Shown piece after piece: positions 52,074 through 60,752 of a stretch of 64,000 nucleotides of DNA (positions are counted from its first letter, which is position 1; each line of letters starts with the position of its first letter). The notes under the pieces were generated by a model that did no database searches, was not told the DNA's origin, and was given only the letters and a program-made list of their open reading frames with translations. This DNA comes from Candidatus Omnitrophota bacterium (lineage in GTDB: Bacteria; Hinthialibacterota; Hinthialibacteria; OLB16). The translations under genes were made by a program, and so were the position numbers. The DNA lies in contig JACKFH010000004.1 in assembly GCA_020632575.1 (NCBI GenBank), forward strand, positions 186,001 to 250,000. Reading direction: 5' to 3'.

Positions 52074-52225
52074 TGTCATTCCGACGTTAGGAGGAGGAAT
52101 CTGTCGGGTGGCGCCTGCTGGATTTAAGAGCAACGCTCAATCGGGGAATCCGACTCCCCCATCGAATGGATCATGATGATCCAGCGTTTCTCTCCAATCA
52201 GATTCCTCCTAACGTCGGAATGACA
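52074..52225. repeat. Large palindromic element, family A, copy 1
   Basis: Arms of 27-30 bp, 52074-52103 and 52199-52225, begin TGTCATTCCGAC at the outer end. They are identical except for one extra GGA triplet in the left arm. Inside lie GGGGA/TCCCC (about 52144-52160) and TGGATC/GATCCA (52167-52183). The outer sequence resembles the widespread TGTCATTC..GAG...GAATCT dispersed repeat seen in several phyla. A second element with the same outer arms is at 55388-55703. Confidence 0.85.
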
Positions 52226-52302
52226 CGGATCGGAATCGGAACGAAACGGGTTGGAGTTGGACCGATACGAATTGGAGTCAACGTGAAAAGGAAGAGCGGT
52301 TG

Positions 52303-52764
52303 ATGCCGTACGAACACAAATCAAGGAGAGTCGTCCGCTTCGCCGAAACCGACATGGCGGGGATCGTTCACTTCTCCGAGTTTTTCAAATACATGGAGAA
52401 CGCCGAACACGATTTTTATCGGACCCTCGGATTGTCGGTGCATATCCAGGACCAATCCAGCGCTTTCGGTTGGCCGAGAGTTCATGCGAGTTTCGACTAC
52501 GTGAAACCGCTCCGGTTCGAGGATGAGGCGGAGGTCCACATTGTCGTTCAGGAGATTTCGTCAAAGACTATTCTCTATCGTTGTTTCATCCGCAAAGTTG
52601 GTGAGGAAAATCACCTCTGCGCCAAAGGAAGTCTGAGAGTTATTTGCATCACAAAGGAGGGTGGAAACGGTCGCATGCGCGCCGCGAATATTCCCCCCTT
52701 CTTTAAAGATAAGATTGAAGCCGCTCCGGAGGATTACCTTCGAGAGCTGGAGGAAACTCGTTAA
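52303..52764 (+). CDS. Acyl-CoA thioesterase, 4HBT hotdog family
   Basis: 153 aa from ATG 52303 after AAGGAAGAG. The N-terminal RRVVRFAETDMAGIVHFSEFF is the YbgC/4HBT motif, in which Asp in the ETDMAG turn is catalytic. The rest forms one hotdog domain (VRFEDEAEVHIVVQEISS-like strand pattern). It hydrolyses an acyl- or aroyl-CoA thioester. It is separated from the glycosyltransferase by repeat A1 but is followed closely by a membrane protein and a CoA ligase, so it may edit or release an acyl intermediate. Confidence 0.9.
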   Translation: MPYEHKSRRVVRFAETDMAGIVHFSEFFKYMENAEHDFYRTLGLSVHIQDQSSAFGWPRVHASFDYVKPLRFEDEAEVHIVVQEISSKTILYRCFIRKVGEENHLCAKGSLRVICITKEGGNGRMRAANIPPFFKDKIEAAPEDYLRELEETR

Positions 52765-52780
52765 GGAGAACTGAACAAAA

Positions 52781-53353
52781 ATGCCGAATGCACCGTCCGA
52801 CCACCAAACCATGTCCTGGCTCCTCTACGCCATGATCACTGTCTGCGCCTGGGGGAGTTACGGAGTCCTTCTCCACACCGGCCAGGGGTACATGGGCGAT
52901 CCGGTCCATGGCAGGTACAAAGCCTTTTTATTCGTCGGAGTCGCGTACTTCTTGGTCGCAGTGCTCGCGCCATTGTCGATCCTCTATTTCAAGGGCGCCA
53001 GCATGAGTTTTCCCGCCAAAGGAATGATGTGGTCGATCATCGCCGGCACGGCTGGCGCCACAGGAGCCTTCGGAATCCTTCTCGCCTTCGGGGCTAAAGG
53101 GATGCCCAGCGTGGTGATGTCCATCGTCTTCGCTGGCGCTCCGATTGTGAACGCCGTGGTCGCGCTCACCGTCCACCCCCCGCACGGTGGTTGGTCGAGC
53201 ATCCGTTGGCAGTTCTTCGCGGGAATCATTCTGGCCGCTTTCGGCGCAACTCTGGTGACGCTCTACAAACCCGGCGGGCCCCCGCCAAAGAAGGCAGTTG
53301 CGGCAGTGGTCCAAACCACCCAAACTCCGGCGGAGGCGATCGCCGACGAATGA
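52781..53353 (+). CDS. Small multi-span membrane protein, DMT/EamA-like half transporter
   Basis: 190 aa. About five hydrophobic spans are visible, starting with WLLYAMITVCAWGSYGVLL and ending with FFAGIILAAFGATLVTLY. Internal glycine/alanine-rich segments resemble one half of a drug/metabolite transporter. A short Pro/Ala/Lys-rich cytoplasmic tail follows. Five spans is half the usual DMT length, so dimerisation would be needed. The stop overlaps the ATG of the CoA ligase gene (ATGA). Confidence 0.65.
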   Translation: MPNAPSDHQTMSWLLYAMITVCAWGSYGVLLHTGQGYMGDPVHGRYKAFLFVGVAYFLVAVLAPLSILYFKGASMSFPAKGMMWSIIAGTAGATGAFGILLAFGAKGMPSVVMSIVFAGAPIVNAVVALTVHPPHGGWSSIRWQFFAGIILAAFGATLVTLYKPGGPPPKKAVAAVVQTTQTPAEAIADE

Positions 53354-54660
53354 CCACGACAACGCTGTCCCCCTTTCCGACTCGAGTTCAGGTGGAGGTC
53401 GGTCAGTTGAGTCAACTCAACCGACTGATCGATGAGATTGTGCCCAACAATGCTTTCTATACGGCCAAGTTGAAAACCTGTGGCCTGGAGGGTGGTGTCG
53501 GTTCGCTTCAGGAATTCTTTGAAAAGATGCCGTTTACGACCAAGGCGGAGTTGATTCAGGATCAGGAAGATCACCCTCACTACGGGACGAACCTGACTTA
53601 CCCCCCCGAAAAGTATGTCCGTCTCTGCCGAACCAGTGGATCCACAGGCGCTCCACTCCGATGTCTGGACACTCGGGAGAGCTGGGAATGGATGGTCGAT
53701 AACTGGTGTCGAGTCTTTTCGGAGGCGGGCATTCGACCAGGGGACCGAGTCTTCTTCGCCTTTTCTTTTGGACCCTTCCTTGGGTTCTGGACCGCCTGGG
53801 ACGCCGCGGCGAAGAATGGTTATCTCTGTCTTCCCGGTGGCGGCGTATCCAGTTACGCGCGCATCCTCGCGATCATCGAAAACGAAGCGACCGTCCTCTG
53901 TTGCACCCCGACCTACGCTCTCCGTCTCGCGGAGGTTGCGCGGGAAGAGGATGTCGATCTTTCCCAAGCGAAGATCCACACCCTCATTGTTGCCGGAGAA
54001 CCCGGCGGCAGCGTTCCCGCCACCCGCGCGCGAATCGAGAAAGCCTGGGGAGCGCGTGTCTTCGATCACCACGGTATGACTGAAATCGGACCGGTGAGTT
54101 ATGAATGCCCGGATCGCGCGGGAACATTGAGGGTGATCGAGTCTTCTTACATCGCGGAGGTGCTCGATCGTGAAACTCATCAAGCGGTGGCTCCTGGCGA
54201 AAGAGGGGAATTGGTCCTGACTTCGCTCGGCCGCGCGGCTCTCCCTCTCCTCCGATACCGGACAGGTGATATTGTCGAGCTCGGTCCCAAAGAGCCGGAT
54301 TCCCGGGGGTGCCACGATCTCGCCTTAATTGGTGGTATAATAGGAAGGACCGATGACATGGTTCCCATTCGCGGGGTCAATGTCTCCCCGAGCGTGGTCG
54401 AGAATGTCATGCATAGCGTCTCGGGAGTTGCCGATTACCGCGCCGAAATCTCCGAGGAGCGCGGGCTATTGGTCATGAAAATCAAGGTTGAGCCGACTCC
54501 GGATTGTGAGGATATCGAGCATTTAGTCGGAGGATTGCAGAAAGAATTTCACCACACCTTCAGTCTTAGAATTCCCATTGATGTGGTCGAACCTGGCTCA
54601 TTGCCAAGATTCGAGATGAAGCACAAGCGGTGGGTGAGATTGGATAAGGAAGCGAGCTGA
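53350..54660 (+). CDS. Phenylacetate-CoA-ligase-like AMP-forming adenylate enzyme
   Basis: 436 aa. CRTSGSTGAPLRCLDT is the AMP-binding P-loop in the PaaK style. HHGMTEIGPVSYECPDR and YRTGDIVEL are further adenylation motifs, and the C-terminal MVPIRGVNVSPSVVE is typical of the PaaK subfamily. It would activate a carboxylic acid, often aromatic, to its CoA thioester or adenylate. It is coupled on both sides: ATGA with the membrane protein and TGATG with the ABC ATPase. The substrate is unknown. With the adjacent thioesterase it can charge and release an acyl group. Confidence 0.9.
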   Translation: MTTTTLSPFPTRVQVEVGQLSQLNRLIDEIVPNNAFYTAKLKTCGLEGGVGSLQEFFEKMPFTTKAELIQDQEDHPHYGTNLTYPPEKYVRLCRTSGSTGAPLRCLDTRESWEWMVDNWCRVFSEAGIRPGDRVFFAFSFGPFLGFWTAWDAAAKNGYLCLPGGGVSSYARILAIIENEATVLCCTPTYALRLAEVAREEDVDLSQAKIHTLIVAGEPGGSVPATRARIEKAWGARVFDHHGMTEIGPVSYECPDRAGTLRVIESSYIAEVLDRETHQAVAPGERGELVLTSLGRAALPLLRYRTGDIVELGPKEPDSRGCHDLALIGGIIGRTDDMVPIRGVNVSPSVVENVMHSVSGVADYRAEISEERGLLVMKIKVEPTPDCEDIEHLVGGLQKEFHHTFSLRIPIDVVEPGSLPRFEMKHKRWVRLDKEAS

Positions 54661-55370
54661 TGTCGGATGTCTTGTTGAAACTCGAGGGAGTTTCTAAACA
54701 GTACGACACGGAATCCGAGGGCGAAATCCCCCGGGTCTTGGAGAACGTCGATCTAGAGGTTCATCCCGGGGAAACGGTCGGCATCCTCGGTCCCTCCGGG
54801 AGCGGCAAAACGACACTACTCAACATCATCGGCGCTCTGGACAAACCGACTTCGGGTCAAGCGACCTTGAGAGGGAAAGACCTTTCAGGGCTGAATGAAG
54901 AGCAACTATCCGACCTGAGAAATCGTGAAATCGGCTTCATCTTTCAGATGCACCATCTCCTCCCCCAACTTTCGATCCTCGAAAATGTCCTTGTTCCGAC
55001 CCTTGTTCATGATGGCGGCGAGGACCGATCGAAAATCGAAAAGAGGGCGAAAGACCTCCTTGAAAAAGTCGGCCTCGGACATCGTCTCAATTACCGACCC
55101 GGTCAAATCTCCGGCGGGGAGCGTCAACGCGCCGCGGTGGTTCGCGCACTCATCAATCAGCCCGCTCTCCTTTTGGCCGATGAACCGACCGGCGCTCTCG
55201 ATCAGGAGAACGCCGATTCGCTCTTCGATCTGTTGCTCCAACTCAACCGAGAGGAAGGGATCACACTGATTTGCGTGACTCATGCGCTGCCTCTCGCCGA
55301 AAAACTCGCGCGGGTGTTTGAACTGCGGAATAAGAGGTTGGCGCCATCGGGGGAAAAACAAGGAGTTTGA
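54660..55370 (+). CDS. ABC transporter ATP-binding protein, LolD/MacB-like
   Basis: 236 aa. Walker A is GPSGSGKTTL, the signature is ISGGERQRAAVVRAL, and Walker B is LLLADEPTGAL followed by D. The ADEPTGAL form is characteristic of the LolD/MacB/FtsE type that works with FtsX-fold permeases. It overlaps the preceding ligase gene by one base (TGATG). The matching permease is probably the 1113-aa FtsX-like protein at 56170, separated by repeat element A2 and a GGCT gene. Substrate could be a lipid, lipoprotein or secondary metabolite. Confidence 0.93.
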   Translation: MSDVLLKLEGVSKQYDTESEGEIPRVLENVDLEVHPGETVGILGPSGSGKTTLLNIIGALDKPTSGQATLRGKDLSGLNEEQLSDLRNREIGFIFQMHHLLPQLSILENVLVPTLVHDGGEDRSKIEKRAKDLLEKVGLGHRLNYRPGQISGGERQRAAVVRALINQPALLLADEPTGALDQENADSLFDLLLQLNREEGITLICVTHALPLAEKLARVFELRNKRLAPSGEKQGV

Positions 55371-55387
55371 GGGAAACGTTTCAGATT

Positions 55388-55703
55388 TGTCATTCCGACC
55401 GGAGGGAGGAATCTGATGGGAGAAAAATATCAATCGATCTATTTTCACTTGGATCGATCGGAGTCTGTTTTAACAGACGGCTCTTTGTGTAGCCACGGAA
55501 TTGATTCCGTGGCGGGGTGGAATGGGCGCCGAAGATTTTGTCGCGCGGATTGAGGTTGCCTCGACCCGCCAAACCCGCGACGGGTTAAAACCGCGTCGCT
55601 ACACAGAGAGCCGTCCGTTGAAACGGACTCACTCCCATCTGAACCTGATCATGAGATTTAATGTTCTCCTCCCATCGGATTCCTCCTTCCGGTCGGAATG
55701 ACA
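55388..55703. repeat. Large nested palindromic element, family A copy 2 with two family B copies inside
   Basis: Outer arms, left from 55388 and right to 55703, start TGTCATTCCGACCGG and extend over about 36 bp. Inside are two REP-like B units in opposite orientation (55461-55518 and 55572-55630). The first holds GTCTGTT TT AACAGAC and GCCACGGAAT TG ATTCCGTGGC. The second holds GCGACG..GGTT AA AACC..GTCGC and GTCCGTT GA AACGGAC. Their linkers AGACGGCTCTTTGTGTAGC and GCTACACAGAGAGCCGTCC are nearly complementary, so the whole can fold as a cross. It lies between an ABC ATPase and the GGCT gene. Confidence 0.85.
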
Positions 55704-55729
55704 TCAATGGGAGTTTCCGGTAAAGACAA

Positions 55730-56173
55730 ATGGAAGAATCGCACACCCTCTACTTCGCCTATGGGTCCAACATGAACCGAAGCCAAATGGCTCACCGGTG
55801 TCCTGGCTCCGAACCGATTGGGAAGGCGACTCTGCCAGGATATCGCTTCATCATTAACCAGACGGGGTATGCCACCATCGTCCCTTCAGGCACTGCCTGG
55901 GTCGAGGGGGTTTTGTGGCTCCTCAAACCGCGACATATCGAGACGCTCGATGAGTATGAGGACCACGAAGAGGGCTTTTACGATCGCTGTTACCGGGCGG
56001 TCCAAAACGGCGAGGGCAAGGATCGGATGGCTCTGGTCTACATCGACCATCGTCAGACCACGATCTCCCCGCCGAATGACGGATACCTCGAACGAGTGGT
56101 CGAGGGCGCAATCGAACACGGCTTGACCGAAGGCTATATCGATCGCCTTCGGTCTTTTGGAGTCAGAGAATGA
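55730..56173 (+). CDS. Gamma-glutamylcyclotransferase-like (GGCT) protein
   Basis: 147 aa. The N-terminal LYFAYGSNMNRSQMAHRC matches the YGSN phosphate/substrate loop. VEGVLWLLKPRHIETLDEYE contains the glutamate expected to be catalytic (about residue 78 onward). The family cyclises gamma-glutamyl amines or acts in antibiotic and glutathione metabolism. The stop overlaps the permease ATG (ATGA), so it belongs to the export operon. With bacillithiol rather than glutathione indicated by bshA, its natural substrate is unclear. Confidence 0.88.
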   Translation: MEESHTLYFAYGSNMNRSQMAHRCPGSEPIGKATLPGYRFIINQTGYATIVPSGTAWVEGVLWLLKPRHIETLDEYEDHEEGFYDRCYRAVQNGEGKDRMALVYIDHRQTTISPPNDGYLERVVEGAIEHGLTEGYIDRLRSFGVRE

Positions 56174-59100
56174 ACCTTCGAACGCTGGCTTTGCGTGGCG
56201 TCACATTCCATTGGCGCAACCACCTTGGTGTGGTGTTGGGCGTCATTCTTGGCTCGGCGATCCTTTGTGGGGCTCTCGTGGTTGGCGATTCGGTGCGATA
56301 CACCCTCAAGTCGATCGCCTTCTCACGCATTGGAGAAACTGACTTGGCGATGCCCGCGGGCGACCGACTCTTTCCGATCGACCTCGGCAACCGGCTTTCG
56401 AAAGATCTCGATACGGATGTGGTACCGACCCTCATGCTACGAGGGGCGATCCGGCGTGGCGATGACGATCGTTACGCGAACCGTGTGAAGATCCTTGGAG
56501 TCCGAAAGGATTTCTGGAAACTGTCAAAAGAACCGTTCGATTTCGATCCCTCCCTTGAAGACGCGGTCTATGTAAACCAGCACCTCGCGGATTATCTCTC
56601 TCTGAAAGAAGGAGACGAGGTCCTCATGCGGGTCGAGAATCCAAGCCTCCTCCAACGCGAGGCCCCGCTCTCCTCGGATGAGGACACATCGGTCGCCACT
56701 CGGTTGACCGTGAAGGGCATCCTGAGCGACGACCAACTCGGTCGGTTCGATCTCCAGGCCAACCAAGTCGCCCCCTACAACGCCTTCCTTCCGATCGGAT
56801 CTCTTCAATCCCTGATTGAAAGGGCGGGTAAGGCCAACCTCCTGCTTGTTCCGTATCGTGAGGGCGAGGACCTGAACGAAGCCAAAGCCAACCAGATTCT
56901 TGAAAAAGTTTTTAAACCCTCCGACGCTGATTTAATGATCCAGGAGGTGACGGGAGAGAAGGGAATCGAACTCTCCACCGAACGAGTCTTTTTAGAAGCG
57001 CCTGTGGTAAAAGCGGCCCTGAAGAGCGGCGATTCTCACACCGGCATTCTCACCTACTTTGTCAACGAATTCAGATTTGGCGACAAGTCCTGCCCTTACT
57101 CGATGGTTGCCGCTGTCGGGAGCCTGGGAGCCACGCATGAAAACGAGCCTCGCGGACCTCTCCTGGAAGCGCTACCGCGTGACCTTGGAGATGATGAAGC
57201 AGTCATTAATCAGTGGTTGGCTGAGGATTTGGGTCTCAGTGTTGGAGATGAATTCGAGGTCGACTATTACGTCATTGGCCCCCTCCGAACGGTTGAGGAA
57301 AAAAACACTTCGTTCAAAGTTCGAAAGATCGTTCCCATCGAAGGACCCTTTGACGACCCCGATCTGATGCCCGGTTTCCCCGGCCTCTCGGAGGCCGAGG
57401 ATTGTCGGAATTGGGAGCCGGGTGTGCCGATTGATTTGACCAAGATCCGAGACAAGGACGAAGTCTATTGGGATGACCATCGCGGCACGCCGAAAGCCTT
57501 CATCACCCTCCGAAAAGGCGAACAACTCTGGCGTAACCGATACGGCGACCTAACCGCGATTCGTTACCCCATCGGCACGGTGACAACCGACTCGCTGTCA
57601 CAAACCCTGTCCGAGAACATTCAACCGGAGGTTCTCGGTTTACGTTTTGTCCCGGTTCGCGACCGCGCCATCGCGGCCAGCACCCAAGCCATGGACTTCG
57701 GGGGACTCTTCATCGGTTTCAGTTTCTTCCTGATCGTCGCCGCGCTCCTCTTCATGGGACTCATGAATGTTTTCGGCATCGAACAACGGAGCGAGGAGGT
57801 GGGTACGCTGCTCGCGCTGGGATTCGTTCCAAAACAAATTCGCCGAATTTTTCTCCTGGAGGGGTTCCTTCTGACGATCTTGGGATGTGTGATTGGAGTC
57901 CTTCTTGGGATCGCTTATGGGAAGATCGTTGTTTGGGGGCTCTCGACCGTATGGTCGGGCGCCACTGCGGGGTTGCAGGTCTATTTCTCCACAAACCCGA
58001 CCACACTCATCTCCTCATTCTTCGCGGGCATCCTAATTTCGTTCATCACTCTTTGGCTGACCATCCGAAGACAGGCGCGGATCCCTGCCCGAGAACTCTT
58101 GGCCTCCGGCGCCGAGGCGACCCTGAATCGCAAAAGGAAAAAGAAAACTGGAGTGTCATGGGGATGGATTATTGCCGCAGTTCTGTTCATCGGCGGCGCT
58201 GGAATGGCTTACGAAGCCGGTCAGGATCCTTCGCAGGCTTCGGAGTTTTTCTTTGGGGCAGGTAGCCTCTTTCTTCTTTCTGGCCTCTCACTCGCCTATG
58301 CGATCTTTTCCAAATTCTCCCCCGGGGAATCGCTCAGCCTTGTGACTTTGAGCGCCCGGAACACGACTCGCAGAAAGGGACGGAGTCTCACCACGGTCGC
58401 CCTCCTCGCCGCCGGCAGTTTCCTGGTGATAGCGGTTGGAGCTAATCGTCACGGAGCTCCGGAGGACATGCAGGTCCCCTCCTCCGGAACCGGTGGCTTC
58501 ACGCTCTATGGGGAGACAACACTTCCCATTCTTCATGATCTCAACACAGAAAAGGGGGCCGAGGCCTATGCCCTGACTCTCGACGACCTCAAAGGCGCGG
58601 ATGTGGTTCCGATGCGTTTCCTGGAGGGAGACGACGCCTCCTGTCTCAATTTGAATCGTCCGCAAATGCCGCAGGTCTTGGGTGTCAATCCTGAAGAGTT
58701 TCAGAAACGTGGCTCATTCACGTTCGCTCAACTATTGGATAAGAAATACGAGAATGAACCCTGGCGAATCCTCGAGGAAGACCGAGAGGACGGTACCGTT
58801 CCCGCGGTCGCCGACCAGAACACGGTGATGTGGATTCTACACAAAGCCTTAGGCGACACCCTGACCTATATCAATGGCCGAGGGGAAAGGGTTCAGGTTC
58901 GCATCGTGGGAACGCTCGCGAGTTCGATCCTCCAAGGGAACATCATCATTTCGGAGAAACATTTCATCGACAAGTTCCCGGATGTCTCTGGGTATCGGAC
59001 CTTCCTTGTCGATGCGGAACCCGGAACGATGAAGGGGGTCTCCAAGAATCTCGCTTTCGGTCTTCAGGATTATGGGGTTCGAATCGATACAACCGCGGAG

Positions 59101-59511
59101 AAACTCGCCAGTTTCAATGTCGTGGAGAACACCTATCTCTCGATCTTTCAATCGTTGGGTGGGTTGGGAATGATCCTCGGAAGTCTGGGTTTGGGGGTGG
59201 TTGTCCTCAGAAACGTTCTCGAACGACGCGGGGAATTGGCGCTCCTGAGAGCGGTCGGTTTCCGATATGGGCAAATCCTGAAGATTGTCCTCTTCGAACA
59301 CTGGTGGCTGGTGATTCTCGGTCTTGTTATCGGGACCCTCTCCGGACTTGTCTCGGTCTTACCCGCCATCGGTTCGGCGCATCATCCCTTCCCGTATGTC
59401 TCACTCTCGCTCACCTTGCTCGGCATGGTGGCGAGTTGCCTGATCTGGACCTACCTGGCGGCGATCTTTGCGCTAAGAGGCCCCCTCCTGAATGCACTCA
59501 GGAACGAATGA
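56170..59511 (+). CDS. Large FtsX-like ABC transporter permease
   Basis: 1113 aa. A single span near the N-terminus (HLGVVLGVILGSAILCGAL) is followed by a large extracytoplasmic domain (about residues 40-510). Four spans lie at about 520-660, a second soluble domain at about 745-980, and three C-terminal spans. Two FtsX cores (GLFIGFSFFLIVAALLFMGL and the C-terminal LGGLGMILGSLGLGVVVL) make this a duplicated FtsX permease, as in the DevC/LolC-like large group. It is coupled to GGCT and is the probable partner of the LolD-like ATPase at 54660. Function in export or envelope lipid transport is inferred. Confidence 0.9.
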   Translation: MNLRTLALRGVTFHWRNHLGVVLGVILGSAILCGALVVGDSVRYTLKSIAFSRIGETDLAMPAGDRLFPIDLGNRLSKDLDTDVVPTLMLRGAIRRGDDDRYANRVKILGVRKDFWKLSKEPFDFDPSLEDAVYVNQHLADYLSLKEGDEVLMRVENPSLLQREAPLSSDEDTSVATRLTVKGILSDDQLGRFDLQANQVAPYNAFLPIGSLQSLIERAGKANLLLVPYREGEDLNEAKANQILEKVFKPSDADLMIQEVTGEKGIELSTERVFLEAPVVKAALKSGDSHTGILTYFVNEFRFGDKSCPYSMVAAVGSLGATHENEPRGPLLEALPRDLGDDEAVINQWLAEDLGLSVGDEFEVDYYVIGPLRTVEEKNTSFKVRKIVPIEGPFDDPDLMPGFPGLSEAEDCRNWEPGVPIDLTKIRDKDEVYWDDHRGTPKAFITLRKGEQLWRNRYGDLTAIRYPIGTVTTDSLSQTLSENIQPEVLGLRFVPVRDRAIAASTQAMDFGGLFIGFSFFLIVAALLFMGLMNVFGIEQRSEEVGTLLALGFVPKQIRRIFLLEGFLLTILGCVIGVLLGIAYGKIVVWGLSTVWSGATAGLQVYFSTNPTTLISSFFAGILISFITLWLTIRRQARIPARELLASGAEATLNRKRKKKTGVSWGWIIAAVLFIGGAGMAYEAGQDPSQASEFFFGAGSLFLLSGLSLAYAIFSKFSPGESLSLVTLSARNTTRRKGRSLTTVALLAAGSFLVIAVGANRHGAPEDMQVPSSGTGGFTLYGETTLPILHDLNTEKGAEAYALTLDDLKGADVVPMRFLEGDDASCLNLNRPQMPQVLGVNPEEFQKRGSFTFAQLLDKKYENEPWRILEEDREDGTVPAVADQNTVMWILHKALGDTLTYINGRGERVQVRIVGTLASSILQGNIIISEKHFIDKFPDVSGYRTFLVDAEPGTMKGVSKNLAFGLQDYGVRIDTTAEKLASFNVVENTYLSIFQSLGGLGMILGSLGLGVVVLRNVLERRGELALLRAVGFRYGQILKIVLFEHWWLVILGLVIGTLSGLVSVLPAIGSAHHPFPYVSLSLTLLGMVASCLIWTYLAAIFALRGPLLNALRNE

Positions 59512-59522
59512 TCAAAAGGCGT

Positions 59523-60674
59523 TCACTTCTCCTCGAGCGCCCGACGCAGTCCAAGCATCATGGAAATCCCATGCTGGACATAATCGATTCGAATCGAGGA
59601 TTCACCCAAAGCCTCTTGGATTCCGCCTAAAGCCTCCTCCGGTTTCGGAAAGGTCTTCGAACGAGCCTCATCGACTTGACACTTCAGCACGAAATTCGCA
59701 ATCAGCTTCAGGCTTTTTAGATAATCGTCGGTGGGAAGATGGTTTCGCTCGGCAAGTTCGATCATAGCGGCAAGCGCCTCTCCCCGGATCGATGATGGCG
59801 TGCTCCGGGGTGGGGTGTAGAAGGTACCCACCCATTCTTTGTTTGGAAAACTTTCATTGCGCTGTTCCAGTAGAATCGCATCGCAAATCCGCTGGGCTTG
59901 TTTGAGATATCGATCTTCGTCAGTCAATTCATGGAGCTCGTTGAGCGCCATGGTTAGCCAATGATCGTGAGGCAAATCCTTCAGCGACTTGTCAGCGTCG
60001 CGAACCTGAATGAGCCAATCCGCCCCCTTCGTGGCGGTTTCGAGATACTCCGGCTTGGGATTAAGCTCGTACAATCTGGCCAATGCAAAGATGGCTTCTC
60101 CCGGGTAGTACATCGAGACGAACTTTCGCTTATCCGGCTCACCATAGAAATACTTCGATTCGAATTGACCGTCCTCGTCCTGCATGAACCGGATGAACAG
60201 AAAGAGTTGATGGCAAACAGGTCGCCAACCCTGATCTCCCGTGATTGCTTCGTACTTGCAAAGCGCTAGCAGAGCGAGAGCCGCTCCGCCGAGCTTTGCT
60301 TCTTGATCCGGTGACACAATGGCGAGGAAGTCCTCTTGCTCATGTTCCGGTTTTGGGCCACGAGTTCGCTCGAGCAACCACTCCAATCCGATCTTTGCGG
60401 AGTCGAGATAACGCTTGTCGCCGGTCGCCTCATTCAGTTCGAGAAGTGAGTAACAGGTTCCCGCGTGACGCAGGAGATTGTAGGAAGAGGAGTAATCGTC
60501 CTTTTCCGGCTCATAGACATAGTCGAAACTTCCATCGGAATTCTGATGGCGCACCAAATAGTCGCCGCCCAGCACCGCGGCCTGAAGCAGCGACTCCGGC
60601 GTCAGATCGTTAGAGTGAGCGTTCCCGATGCAGAGTGTGCCGATTATGAGGAAGAGGCTTAGGATTTTTTTCAT
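59523..60674 (-). CDS. Secreted alpha-toroid (six-hairpin-like) protein
   Basis: 383 aa from ATG 60674, chosen because it begins a signal peptide (MKKILSLFLIIGTLCIGNAHS). A longer start at 60752 would add 26 charged residues. The mature protein is built of helical hairpins with repeated motifs: LVRHQNSDGSFDYVYEP, LRHAGTCYSLLELNEATGD, GGAALALLALCKYE and MYYPGEAIFALARLYEL. The pattern matches alpha/alpha-barrel families (glycoside hydrolase, terpene-cyclase-like or unsaturated glucuronyl hydrolase-like). No catalytic dyad is certain. No Shine-Dalgarno motif precedes it: the leader is pyrimidine-rich. Function not assigned. Confidence 0.75.
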   Translation of the reverse strand: MKKILSLFLIIGTLCIGNAHSNDLTPESLLQAAVLGGDYLVRHQNSDGSFDYVYEPEKDDYSSSYNLLRHAGTCYSLLELNEATGDKRYLDSAKIGLEWLLERTRGPKPEHEQEDFLAIVSPDQEAKLGGAALALLALCKYEAITGDQGWRPVCHQLFLFIRFMQDEDGQFESKYFYGEPDKRKFVSMYYPGEAIFALARLYELNPKPEYLETATKGADWLIQVRDADKSLKDLPHDHWLTMALNELHELTDEDRYLKQAQRICDAILLEQRNESFPNKEWVGTFYTPPRSTPSSIRGEALAAMIELAERNHLPTDDYLKSLKLIANFVLKCQVDEARSKTFPKPEEALGGIQEALGESSIRIDYVQHGISMMLGLRRALEEK

Positions 60675-60707
60675 CGATATTGGGGAAACAAAAGAGGAGA
60701 GGGATTT

Positions 60708-60745
60708 AACCGAGTCGCCCTTGTTCGAGGGCGACTCGGTTTTTT
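60708..60745 (+). terminator. Strong hairpin between the FAH gene and the secreted alpha-toroid gene
   Basis: AACCGAGTCGCCCT (60708-60721) pairs perfectly with AGGGCGACTCGGTT (60728-60741) around a 6-nt loop, with T residues following on the plus strand only. Both flanking genes are on the minus strand, so as a terminator it would act on plus-strand (antisense) transcripts. On the minus strand it is a 14-bp stem after the FAH stop. Confidence 0.75.
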
Positions 60746-60752
60746 CGATCAA

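Noticed and set aside
49370..55703. CRISPR array from the regular GTTTYAAC palindromes
   Set aside because: Copies are few and kilobases apart, no spacers of constant length exist and no cas genes are present.
55388..55703. Insertion sequence
   Set aside because: Palindromic ends are present but the 316 bp encode no transposase; treated as a non-autonomous repeat element.
60708..60745. Terminator for the FAH gene
   Set aside because: The T-run is on the plus strand only, so it cannot end the minus-strand FAH transcript in the classical way; listed as a hairpin of uncertain use.
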